From Haliclona indistincta (Eukaryota > Porifera > Demospongiae > Haplosclerida > Chalinidae), in NCBI GenBank assembly GCA_964017065.1, contig OZ024784.1, positions 15,667,152-15,731,151 of the forward strand: a stretch of 64,000 bases of DNA, written 5' to 3'. The notes below the pieces were generated by a model. It was not told the DNA's origin. It ran no database searches and was given only the letters and a program-made list of their open reading frames with translations. Positions 25,390 to 37,775 of this stretch are shown in pieces (position 1 is the stretch's first letter; each line of letters starts with the position of its first letter). The position numbers and the translations under genes were made by a program.

Positions 25390-28300
25390 TCAATGGTGAG
25401 GGGATGGTTGAGCAAAAGTTGGGTACTGATAACCACCCCATTGTTGCTGCTGGTAGCCGTATGCCTGAAGAGAGTGGAGAGAAAAGATAACTATTACTAG
25501 ATTACTGTAGCTATCCCTACAAGGTACCGCCACATCAAGCCTTACTATAAGCAGTCACACATGTGGTGCTGCCTGACTAAAGGGATATTTTACCAATAGT
25601 GAACAGTTATCAAGAGCTATTATAGACAGGTGGTACTTCTATGGTCATGTGAGTAAACTTCATGTGAAGCGGCATTGATCTTTGGATAATTATATTTATC
25701 TACCAATAATAAGACATTGCAACCAATTTCCTGTCTCAACTTGATATACTGTACCTAGTCGTCTAGATACTTAGCTGTGGAACCCCCACTGACCTGTCCA
25801 TACGAAGGGTAATTCATGCCCCATGACTGCTGCTGATATGGTCCCCAGCCGGGAACAGGAGTGGTTGCAGTAGATGAGCTGTTATCAACCACAGTGGGTA
25901 GGGAGGAAGAAGGAAGGGTTGGATGAGATGAGAGAGGTTGGTCTGCTGTAGTGTCTTGTTTTGTCTTCTTGCTGACATCAGAACTAATAACCAGAGGATG
26001 TAAAGAGAGGTTGTGGTTACAGCAATACCAATAATTATAGAAATATGGTGACATATTGACTAATCAAACTTTCCCACACATAAACCACATAAAACACTAG
26101 CTCTGTGTGTGTAAGATACATATTGGAACACAACATCATGTTATTTCTTGGTAAGTGATGCGTACATGTTTAACACAGGAAGACATGACAAAGACAAACA
26201 AAATCAGCCAAACTCAAAAATAAATGAACTAACAACAGGAACATGACTGTGAATCACAATGAGTATAGGCAACACTGATCATGAACGAACACCTTATGTA
26301 CCTGACGACTGACTACTTTTGTACACAAATCTAATATACAAGGTCTACTGTTTTATTTCATAAACTCTATATAGTAGTTCACACAGACACAGAAGACTCT
26401 CAGTGCATGTACGTATACAACCACAAGTACATAGTTATGTAGTACATGTTTACATGAATTCAATCATCAAAAAGTTACATCATGACATCACAGCGTGTAT
26501 TGTGGGTGTAACTCACCTGCTGGCATCACTGGCATTTCGTTTTCTACCATGAGCACGCTTGGCTGCTTTGTGCTCATTGAACACCTTATTAATCCTACAG
26601 GTAGAGCGACACACAAATATTCACAGCTTTGTACAGTGACATCAAAGTCACCTTCAATGTATTCACATAACATGCATCCAATGATCATGACATGTGCATC
26701 CTGTACATAATTGCATTTGTCTATCACTTACTTGGCAATGTCAGTACTAAACTCTTCCATGTACTGCAGTCTATGTGCAGTCAACGTGTGTCTGTCTGCC
26801 TCACTGAGCTCCTCACAGGAGACAGCTCTCTCAAATACATTCTCTACTTCCTCCTCTTTCAGTGGTGAACGTGACATCACCATATCCACCAGCTGAAGGT
26901 GCAAAGTGAGGTTGCTCTGATGCAGTCATGAAGAGTATGAACCAGTAGTCAGCTAGTCTACTCACTGGTTCTCTCTCAACAGCATCTTTCAATACTTGCA
27001 CAGCTTGGTCCATGTTTCCACGTACACGAGCTAGAAATCTAGCATACCTCCATGTATAGAAAGCTCTCGCTTCGTTGCTCTGTGCCTCACTGGTGAAGGA
27101 GGTGTACAGAGACTCTGCTGTGGTGTAGTGACGATGGCGCACCTCTAGCCCGACCCTCCTCAACTGAATGAGGGCATGACCAGGAGAGGATGAGTTGATT
27201 GAAGAGAGTATTGCTCTAGCACCATCAACATTACCTGAAGGATACGGGAAATGACCACAGCTACAATAATTAACAGTCTAGCCACACAAGGGTGGTAAAG
27301 AGGAAGACATTCAACAACAAATTAAGGGGGATGTTAATAGAAGATGATCACAGGTCCAATCCCACCTTGCTGCTCTTCATAGGAAGCCCATGCTAGATGG
27401 AGCGCTGGCTTATGACGAAGATGAACTTGACATGCTCTAGAATAGACAGATCGTGTGTACTCCGGTGTATGGTGATCTTCTGTGAACTTAGCAAACTAGA
27501 GAAACCAAGAATCAATAAGCAAATTATTTTTATCACAAATCCTAACCTTCATCCAAAAATCTTCATACATTGCACAAGCTATCAAACAACGTTCAAAAAG
27601 TGTCAATATCCGCCGGATGTCTCCCATTTCAATTTCAAAGTTTAAGTATTCTTGCCAATTTCTCAACTGTGATTTTTCTAGTGGTTTTATGTGAAAATAT
27701 GGTCGTTTGATTGCATCTTCAAAATGTCTTCTCTTTTGAATCTCAACAGCTGTGTGTTGGGAAACAGATCTTCTCTGTTCCATTACACGATACTGTAATT
27801 GGACTTGAAAACTAGTCTGTAAGAATGGAATATCTTTACCACATGAAAGAGTATACAGGTGTGTGTGGTTTTGAAAGTGACCAAGACATAAACTAAATAC
27901 TTGTGACCAAGTTCACAATGCAAAACATATTGAGTTATGCTTTCAGTAAGTTACCTCATCACCAGTGGTCCCTGGTTTCAATTCACTAGATAGTTTATCA
28001 TAGTCTGCAGTGCTGAGCAGTTCCTGTGGTGTAACTGAACCAGCTAGAGTCATGAAGCTAGTGACAAGAGAACAAGTTCAAAATTTCACATATGCCGTAT
28101 ACAGTGCATGATGATTCACTGGTAGTATCACATGATGCAATTTTAACATAACATGCTTCCAGTAAGTGGAACTATTACTCATTACTATCAATATCCACTG
28201 ATTTACAGTTACACTTATCAAGCATCAGTATATAGCACAGGTATGTATTCCATAGAGAAGATTATGTGACGTGAATAATTTTAAGTCAAGATTTTGTGTT

Positions 28301-29692
28301 TTGTATAGAAAATAGCATTGCAAGCGAAACACACATTACACTCCACCTTTCAAAGTGCTGTTGGTGTTGTTGAGTGGGTGTGGACAGCAGTTGATCATAG
28401 ATGCCCAACACATGCTGCAACCTTGCCTTCGTAGAGGCAGTGGACGCCGCTGCATTGGTCTTCTCCCACTCCAGATAGGACAGCCACAGCTTGTCTGATC
28501 GAAAGTCAAGACCACAATTAGTGACAGCTCTGTCATACAGACTGCGGTAGAGGATACAGTGAAAAGAAAAGCAGAGGAAAGGATAGTAACAGATTGTTGT
28601 TATGTAAGTAAACAGAAGAACATAGCAATGCTACCACTCTACAATGCCAACAACATGTACTGGACACCAAATATTTTGTTTTCTGAGCCAAAGTAAATTC
28701 CCTTCCCGTTTATGTCAATTTACTTAAATCAAATTATTAGGGTACATGTTGTGTAATTGAGGAGATGGTGGTGTACCTTCCACATACTGACCAAGAGCCT
28801 TATGATTGAGCTAACAATAAAGAACATGTCACTTATTATATATAATTTTCAGCGAGGTTCAGCGAGCATGGGACTTACACCATACCATCCCTCGCAATAC
28901 AGGAGAGTGAATTCACTCTCATAGTGTGCGAGTAGGAGGAGGTACGACACCTTCGCAATGTCGATATGTTGTCATCTTTATCTTGACTGGTGTTTGTTGT
29001 AAACTTGATGTAATGCATCCAAAGATCAACACTTAGTGGAATGGCTAACACTCCTCTCTCAAAAACCTGGAACAGTTGAATTGAAACTTATTCACTTAGA
29101 CACGCATATACAAAGCAAGTACCTCAATTGCTTCCTGAGGCCCTGACAGACAATTAACAAGATCACCATATTTTTTCCAATAACCAAAACAGTACGGAAA
29201 CCTTTGAAGAAAGGTGCCAAACACCTTCTTAGCTTGAGGTAGCTCTCCCTTGAGTTTATATTAAGACAAGAGTGACAAAACTATCTTCTCTTACTTTTTG
29301 CTCCACTGATTGCAGTAACTGAGTCCAGGTAGTGAAATCTGATGGTGACTCTTCAACTACCTTCCACAACTTGGCTTGCTCAGCTGAAAACACACACTTC
29401 TTCTCCTTTGTCTCTTGTGACTTTTCCTCATTTGCAGATCCTAAGAACTAGCTTCAACAAGCACGACGAACACGAGCTAAATCGTCCTTACCGGTATCGC
29501 CATCTTCTCCACGTGTTGGGTCTGTAATACACGTGTTCTCGGCTGGTTGAGGTTCAGGCATTTCTGCACATAAAAATTTCAAAGCAAAGGTGAAGCTTAC
29601 GATTGGAGCTCATTGAGGTTTGTTGCAGATGCCTTACCAGACGGAGAAAGAACCTTAGTTGAGATTTCATTTGAATCTTCTTTTCCCTCCAT
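25390..29692 (-). CDS. PRPF39: Pre-mRNA processing factor 39 (U1 snRNP HAT-repeat protein)
   Basis: HAT-repeat scaffold of U1 snRNP. The start MEGKEDSNEISTKVLSPS leads to an acidic region and then HAT repeats: WKVVEESPSDFTTWTQLLQS, FPYCFGYWKKYGDLV, AIPLSVDLWMHYIKF, AIKRPYFHIKPLEKSQLRNW, LFERCLIACAMYEDFWMK. These align with PRPF39 in order. A later exon carries RVGLEVRHRHYTTAESLY. The C-terminal exons are Gln/Tyr/Pro-rich (GPYQQQSWGMNYPSYGQ) and end with stop TGA at 25390-25392, as in animal PRPF39. Head-to-head with CRIPT (119 bp between starts). Confidence 0.9.
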
Positions 29693-29811
29693 TTCTAGAA
29701 TTGGAATATTCCGCAACTGTATTTACGGCCAGTTTTTATTAGAAACTTTGTTGTTTATACGGTATTGGACGGTTTATTAGAAATTCTTCGACAGATCAGA
29801 GAGCTGGAGAG

Positions 29812-30932
29812 ATGGTGTGTAAAGATTGTAAGTTTCTTTAAGTTTGTAATACTTCTATGAACTCTGTGTATTTTCATAGGCGAGAAAAAGCTTGGGAGAG
29901 TTATATGCCCCGATCCATGGAAGTCAGGAGCTCGTAACACAGTAGGTAAGATAGATTCTCTGGTTCATCTACATGATTATTGTTTCTGTCGTGTTTAGAA
30001 AGTGGAGGAAGAAAAGTAGGTGAAAATAAAGCTCTTACCTTCAAAAAGGGCAGGTAAGTGCACAAATCAGTACCATTCCTTTGTTTCAATAATTTATCTT
30101 TCCAGATTTAACCCATACACTAAGTTTTCTAAGTGTCGTATATGCAAGCAAACAGTCCATCAAGCTGGCTCACATTATTGTCAAGGTAAGTAGTCCAATG
30201 ACCTGTATGTCGCATACACAATGTTAAGTAAATTTACTTGCTAAACCAACTAGAGTTCTAATGAACACATACCCGTGCGCTGAGCTAGGAGCTAAACACG
30301 ACTACTCCAGCATTGTGCAACACGCACGTTACAGCTAGCCCATAGACTGCTCCAGAAAAATAAATGATAGCATACATGCACTAACAGTTGATTGGCACAT
30401 CACAGAAGACCTCAAGAATGACTGATACCGTAGCTATAGGCCTCAAGAAGCTCTGACGTATGGTACATGTGAGACTGAGTGAGGACATTGACATAGATAG
30501 GAGGTTGGGTGACACACCCACAATACCGTAAAGTGCTCTTACAAGGACTTTACAAGCTTTAAAAGCCATGAATTAGCCGCTCGAGCAAGGCTTGCCAGCA
30601 CAGAAAACGTCTCCATAGGACTATAAATTCAGTAAAGAAGCTGCAGAGAGTTTTTCATGGAGATTTTCGTGCAGTAAGACGTAAACAAGCGTGTTTTTTG
30701 ACGACACACATATTATACACACATACATACATACACAGTCGGACACAAATGCATAACCCTCAAGCATACTGCGCACGGGTAATTATGAGATAGTGCCTTT
30801 GATGGATCGGCAAATGATTTGTGTCCATTTATGAAAAGTATTTTCCCAGGTTGTGCATACAAGAAAGGGATCTGTGCAATGTGTGGTAAAGTCATTATCG
30901 ATGTAAAGGACTACAAGCAATCAACTGTATGA
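29812..30932 (+). CDS. CRIPT: Cysteine-rich PDZ-binding protein
   Basis: Small, highly conserved zinc-binding protein, known for PSD-95 PDZ binding and as a spliceosome-associated factor. The product opens MVCKDCEKKLGRVICPDPWK, then NTVESGGRKVGENKALTF, CRICKQTVHQAGSHYCQGCA and GICAMCGKVIIDVKDYKQST, and ends in STV, keeping the C-terminal PDZ ligand. Four CxxC pairs are intact. The intron before the last exon is about 660 bp, unusually long for this window. Stop TGA at 30930-30932. Confidence 0.96.
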
Positions 30933-31128
30933 AACTGGTTATATTCTCTCTACTTTCCCTCTCTGTCTAACTTCTTTAAAACAGCAATTATTGTCATCAT
31001 TCTATAAAAATTATAACCATCATGTTAATAAAAATTATACCACACAATGTGGGTGCAATAAAAATGGTATAAAATGTACAGTATACAACAACAAACAGCA
31101 CTCTTCAGTTGATGAAGGGTTAATGCAG

Positions 31129-32210
31129 TCAAGTGGTATTCCATCCAGTGCTGAACTGATTTCTATCATTCCACGCTTCATACTCGGATGGAGCGGACGG
31201 AGGATTAGCATCAGAGGTTGGGTCTACCAGAGGGTCGTCACTGTCATCAGCTCCCTCGTTCCTCCATGATAGCTGAGGCTGGTTGAAAGGAGAGGGAACT
31301 GTATCATCCAGCTCAACATCGAACTTAGCTTTCCTTCTTCCTCGTACACACAAAAACATGCAACAGCAACAGAAGAGCACGTGTATGGAAGTGAGGAGAA
31401 GCAGCAACAATGACACAGCCCACGAGGACATCTGAAGAGGGACCAAACCATGTAACCTCGAACATCAATGTTGTACGAATTACTCACCTCAGCAATGTAG
31501 ATGTGTCCATCACTAAATGATACTGTGTTGTTGAAACTAGAGCAGCTACAGTGTGCAACCAAAAGAGAGTGAATCCTGGTTGATATGGCTATGGACTTAC
31601 TTCAGTGGTTGTGGTGCAGGATATGTCTGTGCCATAGATTGGCACGTTGCTGTGCGGCCTAGTGTGATTGTTACTGACACGATCAGAGCTCCGATCAGTG
31701 CAAAACAGAGCATAATGACATCAGCAACAACCAGAGGAGAAGCTCTATAATTAAAATGTTAACATGAGTTTAATGAGTTAACTGATAAACTTACGGAGTA
31801 ATTTTCCATATGAAGTTGACCCCACATCTGATACAAGACGATATACACATGAGGAATGCTATAATAGCCACGCCCACTAATCCCCACAGCACCAACTGGC
31901 ATGTTGCAGTGTTTGTCAGTGTGAGACTGGTGCTGTTGTACCCAGCAAATAACACACATTGCCCACCCGAACTGTTCTGGTTTGGAGTATTAGAGAGTTT
32001 GTCTTGCTTCAGCACAAAGAAGGCGATGGAAACAATATTCCCCACCACTACCAGAAGATAAGCAGCCAAAAGCAGTGAGAATATTATCACACCAACGATG
32101 CTGTTTTGTCGTTTCCCACGCAACTCAGGAAGCTCATGAGTTTCCTCAGCTAGTGATTCCCGCGTTGTGGTGGGATCAGCGACGCTCCAGTGACTCTGTT
32201 CCTCCGCCAT
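31129..32210 (-). CDS. Four-pass membrane protein A (TMEM179B-like array)
   Basis: First gene of a tandem array. Exon 1 (to 32210) encodes an acidic N-terminus, TM1 (VGVIIFSLLLAAYLLVVVGN), a loop with QCVLFAGYN and ATCQLVLWG, and TM2. Exon 2 gives TM3 (DVIMLCFALIGALIVSVTI) ending RTATC. Exon 3 gives a second loop with CCSSF and IYIAE. Exon 4 starts MSSWAVSLLLLLLTS (TM4) and ends in a long acidic, Pro-rich cytosolic tail with DDPLVDPT. The Cys pattern and the Trp at TM4 match TMEM179B as recalled. Function is unknown. Divergent from gene B, with 287 bp between starts. Confidence 0.8.
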
Positions 32211-32497
32211 TGTTTACCTGCTCAACAGGGTGGAGCTAGACTACTAGCGGCATCACGTGATCGTTGTTGCAAGACTTTTAGATCTAGCGCTGCAAGTATG
32301 CAAACTATAAGTTCTTATGCTGCTGCACTCTAGCAATTGCATGTTTTACAAAAATGTATGTAAAAGCACTGCAAAGAACTGATCCAAATCAACAATAGAC
32401 AATGACATAATTAAATTTTATTGCTGTCTAGACTACGTATCACGTGATTATTGAAGGCGTGGTTAGTCTAACCTTTTACAAAGAAAGCAACTGTAAC

Positions 32498-34617
32498 ATG
32501 TCTTGGAGAGACTCTAATAACCCTTTTGTTGATTCCCCTCCTGCCTACAAAGAAAATCCATCCACAGACGAAGACGAAGAGAGACCGATTCTTGTTGATA
32601 CAAGTACCAAACCTAAACGCAGTATAGCTGGAATCTTCTGCAGCATCGTCTTCATATTTCCTTACCTCTCACTGTTTGTCACGCCTTTCTTCGTTATTGG
32701 ATTTTTCGCTAGCACGCTAAACAAAGCACAGACTACTGAAAGTTCTGGCTGTATTCTATACGCTACTTATGATAAGAGCTATTTCCAACTGGGACATGAT
32801 CAATCGTGCTCATTTGTTATCTATGGTGAAGTGGTCATTGTGCTACTTTCTATTGGACTTCTGCTAGCTTCAGTCATCAAATGTTTTGTAGGGAGATGGT
32901 AAGTATGTGAGATTTACACCTGTCCGAAGTCAGATAGGTCTAATAAGCAGGGGTGTGTCAAGGTCAGTATATGGCGGTTAATTTACTACACAAGGGTGCA
33001 AAACACATGGCCCAGGTATTAAATTAACTGCTCTAATGGACAAAGCGGCCGAGGTATAGTAGTGCCCCATAGATGTCACCATAAGCGAAATATGGCACGT
33101 TGCTACAGTGTTGCTATGATTATGACGAAAAAATACTCCAATTGCCCCTGGTACATGTGTATACGTAATATAACCACTGCTTAAAGTCACCCAGGCTACA
33201 ATATCACTTAATCCAGTCATTTTCTCACAAGGATAGTTGTCTTGAATTGGTAGTAAGTGATAGTCAACAAAATGGACACTGCTTGACATCTACAAGCACA
33301 TCTTCTGTGTGTATATAATTATAATATACCATAGTGTGTGGGCGTCCCCATACAAGGCACAGGTGGTATATTTCTCATATTCCACCATGGTGGTATATAT
33401 CGCATAATCCACCATGGAGATTATGCGATATATACCACCACGGTGGTATATGAGAAATACACTCCTCTAGGGGTTAACCAAGAGGTGTGCCCTGGTCACG
33501 TGACCAGGTTGAGGTTGCCAGAGGGCATCCTCAGACAGTTATTCGCCTTGCAACTAGCAGCACCCAGTTGCAGGGCGAAGATGCGCAGAAGTGGCTGAGA
33601 TTTATAGTGTACAATCATCCTGACACTAGTGGGTATTACATTGGCAAGCATGTGACAAACCCCGCCCAAGTCATGTTGAATATTGCAATGAATACAAGAA
33701 AACTTGGCGATCGCTCTTTCGCTCTAGAAGCACAAAGCTGTCCAAGTCTTTGCCACACACTCTACTCAGGTACACGTACACACTTGGGGCCTCCTCTCGG
33801 CCCGTGACTCACCGCTAAATCGAGATCCACGCGAGCACGAGCAAAAAGCGACGCCCACACACTAAGGTATATAATATATAAACCATGGCTTGGAGGTGTG
33901 TATGCCGAATATACCACCCTCGGTCTCGGTCATCGGAAGTTTGCAGCCTCGATAAACCCCTCGCTTCGCTCGGGGTTTATCTCGGCTGCAAACTTCCTCT
34001 GACCTCGACCTCGGGTGGTATATTCGGCATACACACCTCCAAGCCATGGTTTATATATTACATCACACAAATAATTTTACCTTGACACACTGAGAACAGT
34101 TAAACTTTATATACTGTCATTTGCCTTGCCTTTGTATTTTCTCAGGTTTTCTCCAGTCCTCATATGTGATTTTGTTCTGCTGGTGCTCATATTCTTAACC
34201 TCACTTGCTATCAGCATTGTTCTGTCCATTGGTTATGGTATTACTTGTGATTCGTTACTCAGATCTTACAATAACAAGTAAGCAGCATGAATTTCTTTTA
34301 AACAACAATTATTATTCTGTTGTCTCTAGTTACGAGTCGTGCAGCAACGTGCCTTTTCCATACAAGTTAGACTTTTACATTGAACATTCTCTTCGAGACG
34401 CAATGGTAATCTGGGACAAACACTAATAATCTTAAATGTGATCTCATTGTGTTCACAGGTGTCTGCATGGATGGTATGCTGCATTGCCTTCGTACTACTT
34501 GTGGTAGAAGGTGTTGTTGCCTGCTGTGGATGCTGCTTGTTTCTTAACTCCAAGAAAACCACTGTCAGTATTTCGGCACATGATGATTTTAATGATTCTC
34601 GCTCTTCAAGATATTGA
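32498..34617 (+). CDS. Four-pass membrane protein B (TMEM179B-like array)
   Basis: The only plus-strand member of the array. Exon 1 starts MSWRDSNNPFVDSPPAYKEN, with a PPAY motif that could bind WW domains, then TM1, the loop GCILYATYDKSYFQL with SCSFVIYGE, and TM2. Exon 2 (from about 34146) gives TM3 and ITCDSLL. Exon 3 has YESCSNVPFPYKLDFYIEH. Exon 4 begins VSAWMVCCIAFVLLVVE (TM4) and ends SRSSRY. Stop TGA at 34615-34617. Intron 1 is about 1.25 kb, far larger than its neighbours, and carries two palindromic repeats. An upstream in-frame extension to 32444 lacks an ATG, so 32498 is chosen. Confidence 0.82.
33366..33460. repeat. 95-bp palindromic fold-back repeat in intron 1 of gene B
   Basis: Left arm 33366-33408 and right arm 33420-33460 are near-perfect inverted copies around a short centre (CCACCATGGAG). 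Each arm contains CCACCATGGTGG-like smaller palindromes. No coding function. Confidence 0.9.
33491..33508. repeat. Perfect 18-bp palindrome with central CACGTG
   Basis: CCTGGTCACGTGACCAGG is its own reverse complement. It lies between the two fold-back repeats in the same intron. Protein binding is possible but unproven. Confidence 0.8.
33872..34060. repeat. 189-bp palindromic fold-back repeat in intron 1 of gene B
   Basis: Arms of about 90 bp mirror each other, with ends TAATATATAAACC and GGTTTATATATTA and a tight centre near 33966 (CTTCGCTCG type). Because of the symmetry both strands show nearly the same open frame, an artefact and not a gene. It is likely a non-autonomous fold-back element. 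Confidence 0.93.
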
Positions 34618-34789
34618 TTGACTTTATGACTGTGTTATGTCACAAACTGATCATATTATGTGACTGTACTGCAAGGTTTATGTGTACATATTATAACGAA
34701 ACCCTGTACATTATAGTGTTTTAGATGAAATGATGTGTTTGATGATGAGTAGTTCTAAGACTTGTGCATTGGATTTACCATGGATTGAT

Positions 34790-35486
34790 TCAAGCAGTAG
34801 TTTCATCAACCGGTCTCTCCCAACCTGACACCCTGTAGTGAATGTGTTTGATGATGGGTACACTCATCAACACCAGGGCCGCTGTCAGCAGTGCAGCACT
34901 GAGCCAGCTGAACAACTGGTAATAGTAAAAACTCTTTATAAGTCAAGATGATGGCTATTGACTCACAATAGTTGACAGTTGTGTACAAGCATAGGAAGTG
35001 TTTTTGGGCAATATGACCTTGTAGCAGTAAGATCCTCTGCAACAGAACAGCAACAATAAGCCAAATGACAAGCATGTGCATACCGGTACCGTAGTAATAA
35101 CATGCATGGATGACTCATATCAATTGACAAGTTGTATCAAATCCAGTTGTGACTACCACAGCAACACAGGCCATCAATAAAAGAGACACTATTGTACTAC
35201 TGATCTGATGATATGGACGGCAACATGACTGGAGAAACAAAATTATATAATATAATTTTGAAGGTTTTTATAACTCACTCTATCCTATAGAAGCAGTTTC
35301 ACACAGTAGCAGTAGTATGATTAGTGGTGTCATGGCACTACCTGCAATAAAATAATGGCATGGACTGTTGGTTATTAGACTATACCAACAAAGAGAAGGC
35401 ACACTACCACCAAACACAGCCAGGCAGATAACTGTAGTGAACATTGCCACTACTAATACTCCACAGATTGCTCCTTGACGACTCAT
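34790..35486 (-). pseudogene. Four-pass membrane protein C, array member with exon-1 stop
   Basis: All four exons of the family are recognisable. Exon 1 starts MSRQGAICGVLVVAMFTTVI and has SPCHYFIAGSAMTPLIILLL. Exon 2 (about 35110-35215) has the TM3 block ending GFDTTCQLI. Exon 3 (about 34977-35040) has GSYCYKVILPKNTSYACTQL. Exon 4 begins LFSWLSAALLTAALVLMS. At the end of exon 1, however, the frame runs CETASIG then TAG before the GTGAGT donor; the comparable place in the neighbouring relic is 9 nt longer without that stop. Either it is a recent pseudogene, or a different donor is used. The N-terminus is also short. Confidence 0.6.
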
Positions 35487-36608
35487 CAGTTGAACTAACT
35501 CCAACTTTATCTCAACAATTCTATAGTTCCACCGATGTTACTGAGATAGCATGGTTGTGACTCTTTGAATGCAAAAAAATTAAACTGACCAAGTACAATG
35601 TTTTTGATTTGTTATCAATTGACAGAAGTAATCTCAAGGAGATCATGCTCTCATGCTGATAGGAATTACCTATAAGTTAGGAAATTATGAATTTTGTACA
35701 AATGCAGTAGAAAACAGATCAATGACATGCTGGATTGATAATGATACACTTCACATCTACCCTATAGGAAATTACGTACAACTAACACACCAGTAGAAAA
35801 TAATTCTAGAATAATATAACAGGTGGTAAACACTAAAACAAGCATTCAGCAGCTATAACAGATTGGCCGCTATAGTAAATGTTCAATGTTCATGCTCAGA
35901 AGAATACTGTTTTTAATGCATGATTAGCAAAACTATAATAACTGTTGAAAGCATTGTTTTGTGTACACATCATGTTTGTAGAGAACATAGCCAACAGTAA
36001 TATGCACTCACTGTTGTGTAGCTACAATTATTGTTTATTGTTTTGCACACACATGATAATCCGCAATAATTTATGAACAGCTTTCCTTTGCTTGATAATC
36101 AGCTGGCTTAATCAACAGTGTAGTACTAGTCTAACCAAGCAACTACAAAATAAAGGTTAAATTATTGTCAATTCGATTAAAGATTTTTCACTAATGCACA
36201 CCTCTTCTACATAGTAAAGGTAAAATGCGGCTATAAGTTTTGATGATCAACACTACTATAGCTATGACAATATAAGAAACAAGACGAACTATATATAATT
36301 ACCCAGCTGTACAGACAACTTTTTAAATCCTGCAGTGATGATAAAGAGACACTTTGGTCTTTAACATCAAACAGCTGTACTCCCAGAAAATTAATATGGG
36401 AGCATGCCATAATGTTAATTCATATGCAGTAATGTCTAATTTGATATTTTAACTTACTAATACACATTCACTCAAGCAAATTAACTATCATAAGTTTGAT
36501 CAAGGAAGAGTGGACTATAGAAATTCCCTGCCTCTGTATGAAACTTGCCATGCAAACTTATTGTGCCCCATAACCAGAAACATGTGTAATTCACAAAATT
36601 AGATGTAG
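35487..36608. other. Gene-poor AT-rich stretch in the array
   Basis: AT-rich sequence upstream of gene C. I searched by eye for array exons (TM3 and TM4 blocks) on the minus strand and found none. No other feature is supported. Confidence 0.4.
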
Positions 36609-36709
36609 GTTATAAACCGAGGTAGAGGTGTATATGGGAATTTGGATACCGAGGGCGAAGCCCGAGGAATCCAAATTCACATATGCACCGAAAACCGAGG
36701 TTTATAACC
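36609..36709. repeat. 101-bp palindromic fold-back repeat
   Basis: The arms GTTATAAACCGAGG... and its inverted copy flank a centre GAGGGCGAAGCCCGAG. The style is like the fold-backs in gene B but the arm sequence differs. A partial direct copy of the inner arm (GAATTTGGATACC) recurs at about 36880. Confidence 0.88.
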
Positions 36710-36952
36710 GGTTTAAACTATGATTTCGACTTACCTGGAGAGAAAATGGTACTCTTGTACCAGCAAGCTACCCGAAACGGCGCAGAAGATACAAATAGCC
36801 TGATAAACGGCGCTTAGTTTGCTGCCTAGTGTGCGGTGACGCCATGTTTTTTACACCCGCCCACGCACAGGTCAATACGCGAATTTGGATACCTCATTAC
36901 ATCAAAGAGAATTATTCATATCATAGTTTAATATTAATTACTTGAGAACTCA

Positions 36953-37170
36953 CTCTGATGAATGCAGACAATGGAAGCAGCTTCACAGAACAGCACTAGC
37001 AATATTATAACAAAACCAGCAATGACAGACTGCCATGAAATGCTGTTTGTGTTCAATTAGAGAAGAGAGTTGTCCAGTTGCTCCAGCAAACAAAGTCAGG
37101 CAGAGTAAGGTTGTGATCAATGCTACCACAAATCATTCGTCGCTGGCTCCTGAGACGATTTGGCTCGATA
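36953..37170 (-). pseudogene. Relic exon 1 of an array gene (D)
   Basis: The minus strand holds blocks matching exon 1 of the four-pass family, but spread over several frames: RRMICG, then ITTLLCLTLFAGATG in a second frame, then WQSVIAGFVIILLVLFCEAA in a third, ending at a GTGAGT donor. Several frameshifts are therefore present. No exons 2-4 are found downstream. This is a decayed copy related most closely to gene C (shared CEAAS/CETAS block). Confidence 0.7.
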
Positions 37171-37775
37171 TAATAATTATCATAACAAACTGCTTTAGTT
37201 TATGGTTATAAACTTTGCCTCAAAAAGTATGAATCAGACATGTTTTGGTACTCAGCTATTGATCAGGCATTATGATGTAGGGATGCTAAAGAATCTATTT
37301 TAACAAGGGGCCAACACACAATAGTAACAAAAGTTTAATAAACTGTAGTCTGCAGTACCAGCAATACAGAGAACAAGCCAAGCCACTGATGTTGGGATCC
37401 AGGTAATAAAAACGAATTTATCTCTCAGGTGGCAGGCTAGGGGCCAGCCCTGCTAAGCCACGTATTTTTCAGGCTCCAAATCTGGTCGTGATTCACCTCT
37501 TTTCAGCAACTCGGAACAGACAAAAAGCTAGAGAATTTTGACTGAGACATAGTCATTTCACTGGAAGAACATGCATAGGTTATGAATATTAATTAGTGAA
37601 ATTTTCACTTGCAATCATACAGCCCTCTCAATCACAAACGTGTTTCACTGATTATGTATCACTTTCAGTTAGCAAAAAAGCTGAGAATGAAGATATGTAA
37701 AACAACACAGTCAGATGAACTGAGACAATAATTAATGAAGTTTCTGATGGATTGTTTAAATCCGCTTTGAGGACA
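37171..37775. other. Stretch without a recognised gene
   Basis: It lies between the relic exon and the 3' end of gene E. I see no splicing-supported coding sequence or clear repeat. Confidence 0.35.

Noticed and set aside
30200..30840. Possible mobile element in the long CRIPT intron
   Set aside because: Only a roughly 10-bp inverted match (ACCCGTGCGC) was found, too little to define an element.
33487..33807. 106-codon frame between the two palindromes
   Set aside because: No recognised family, lies within an intron, and no conserved start or splice context.
33862..34085. Two open frames giving nearly the same peptide on opposite strands
   Set aside because: Direct result of the 189-bp palindrome; not genes.
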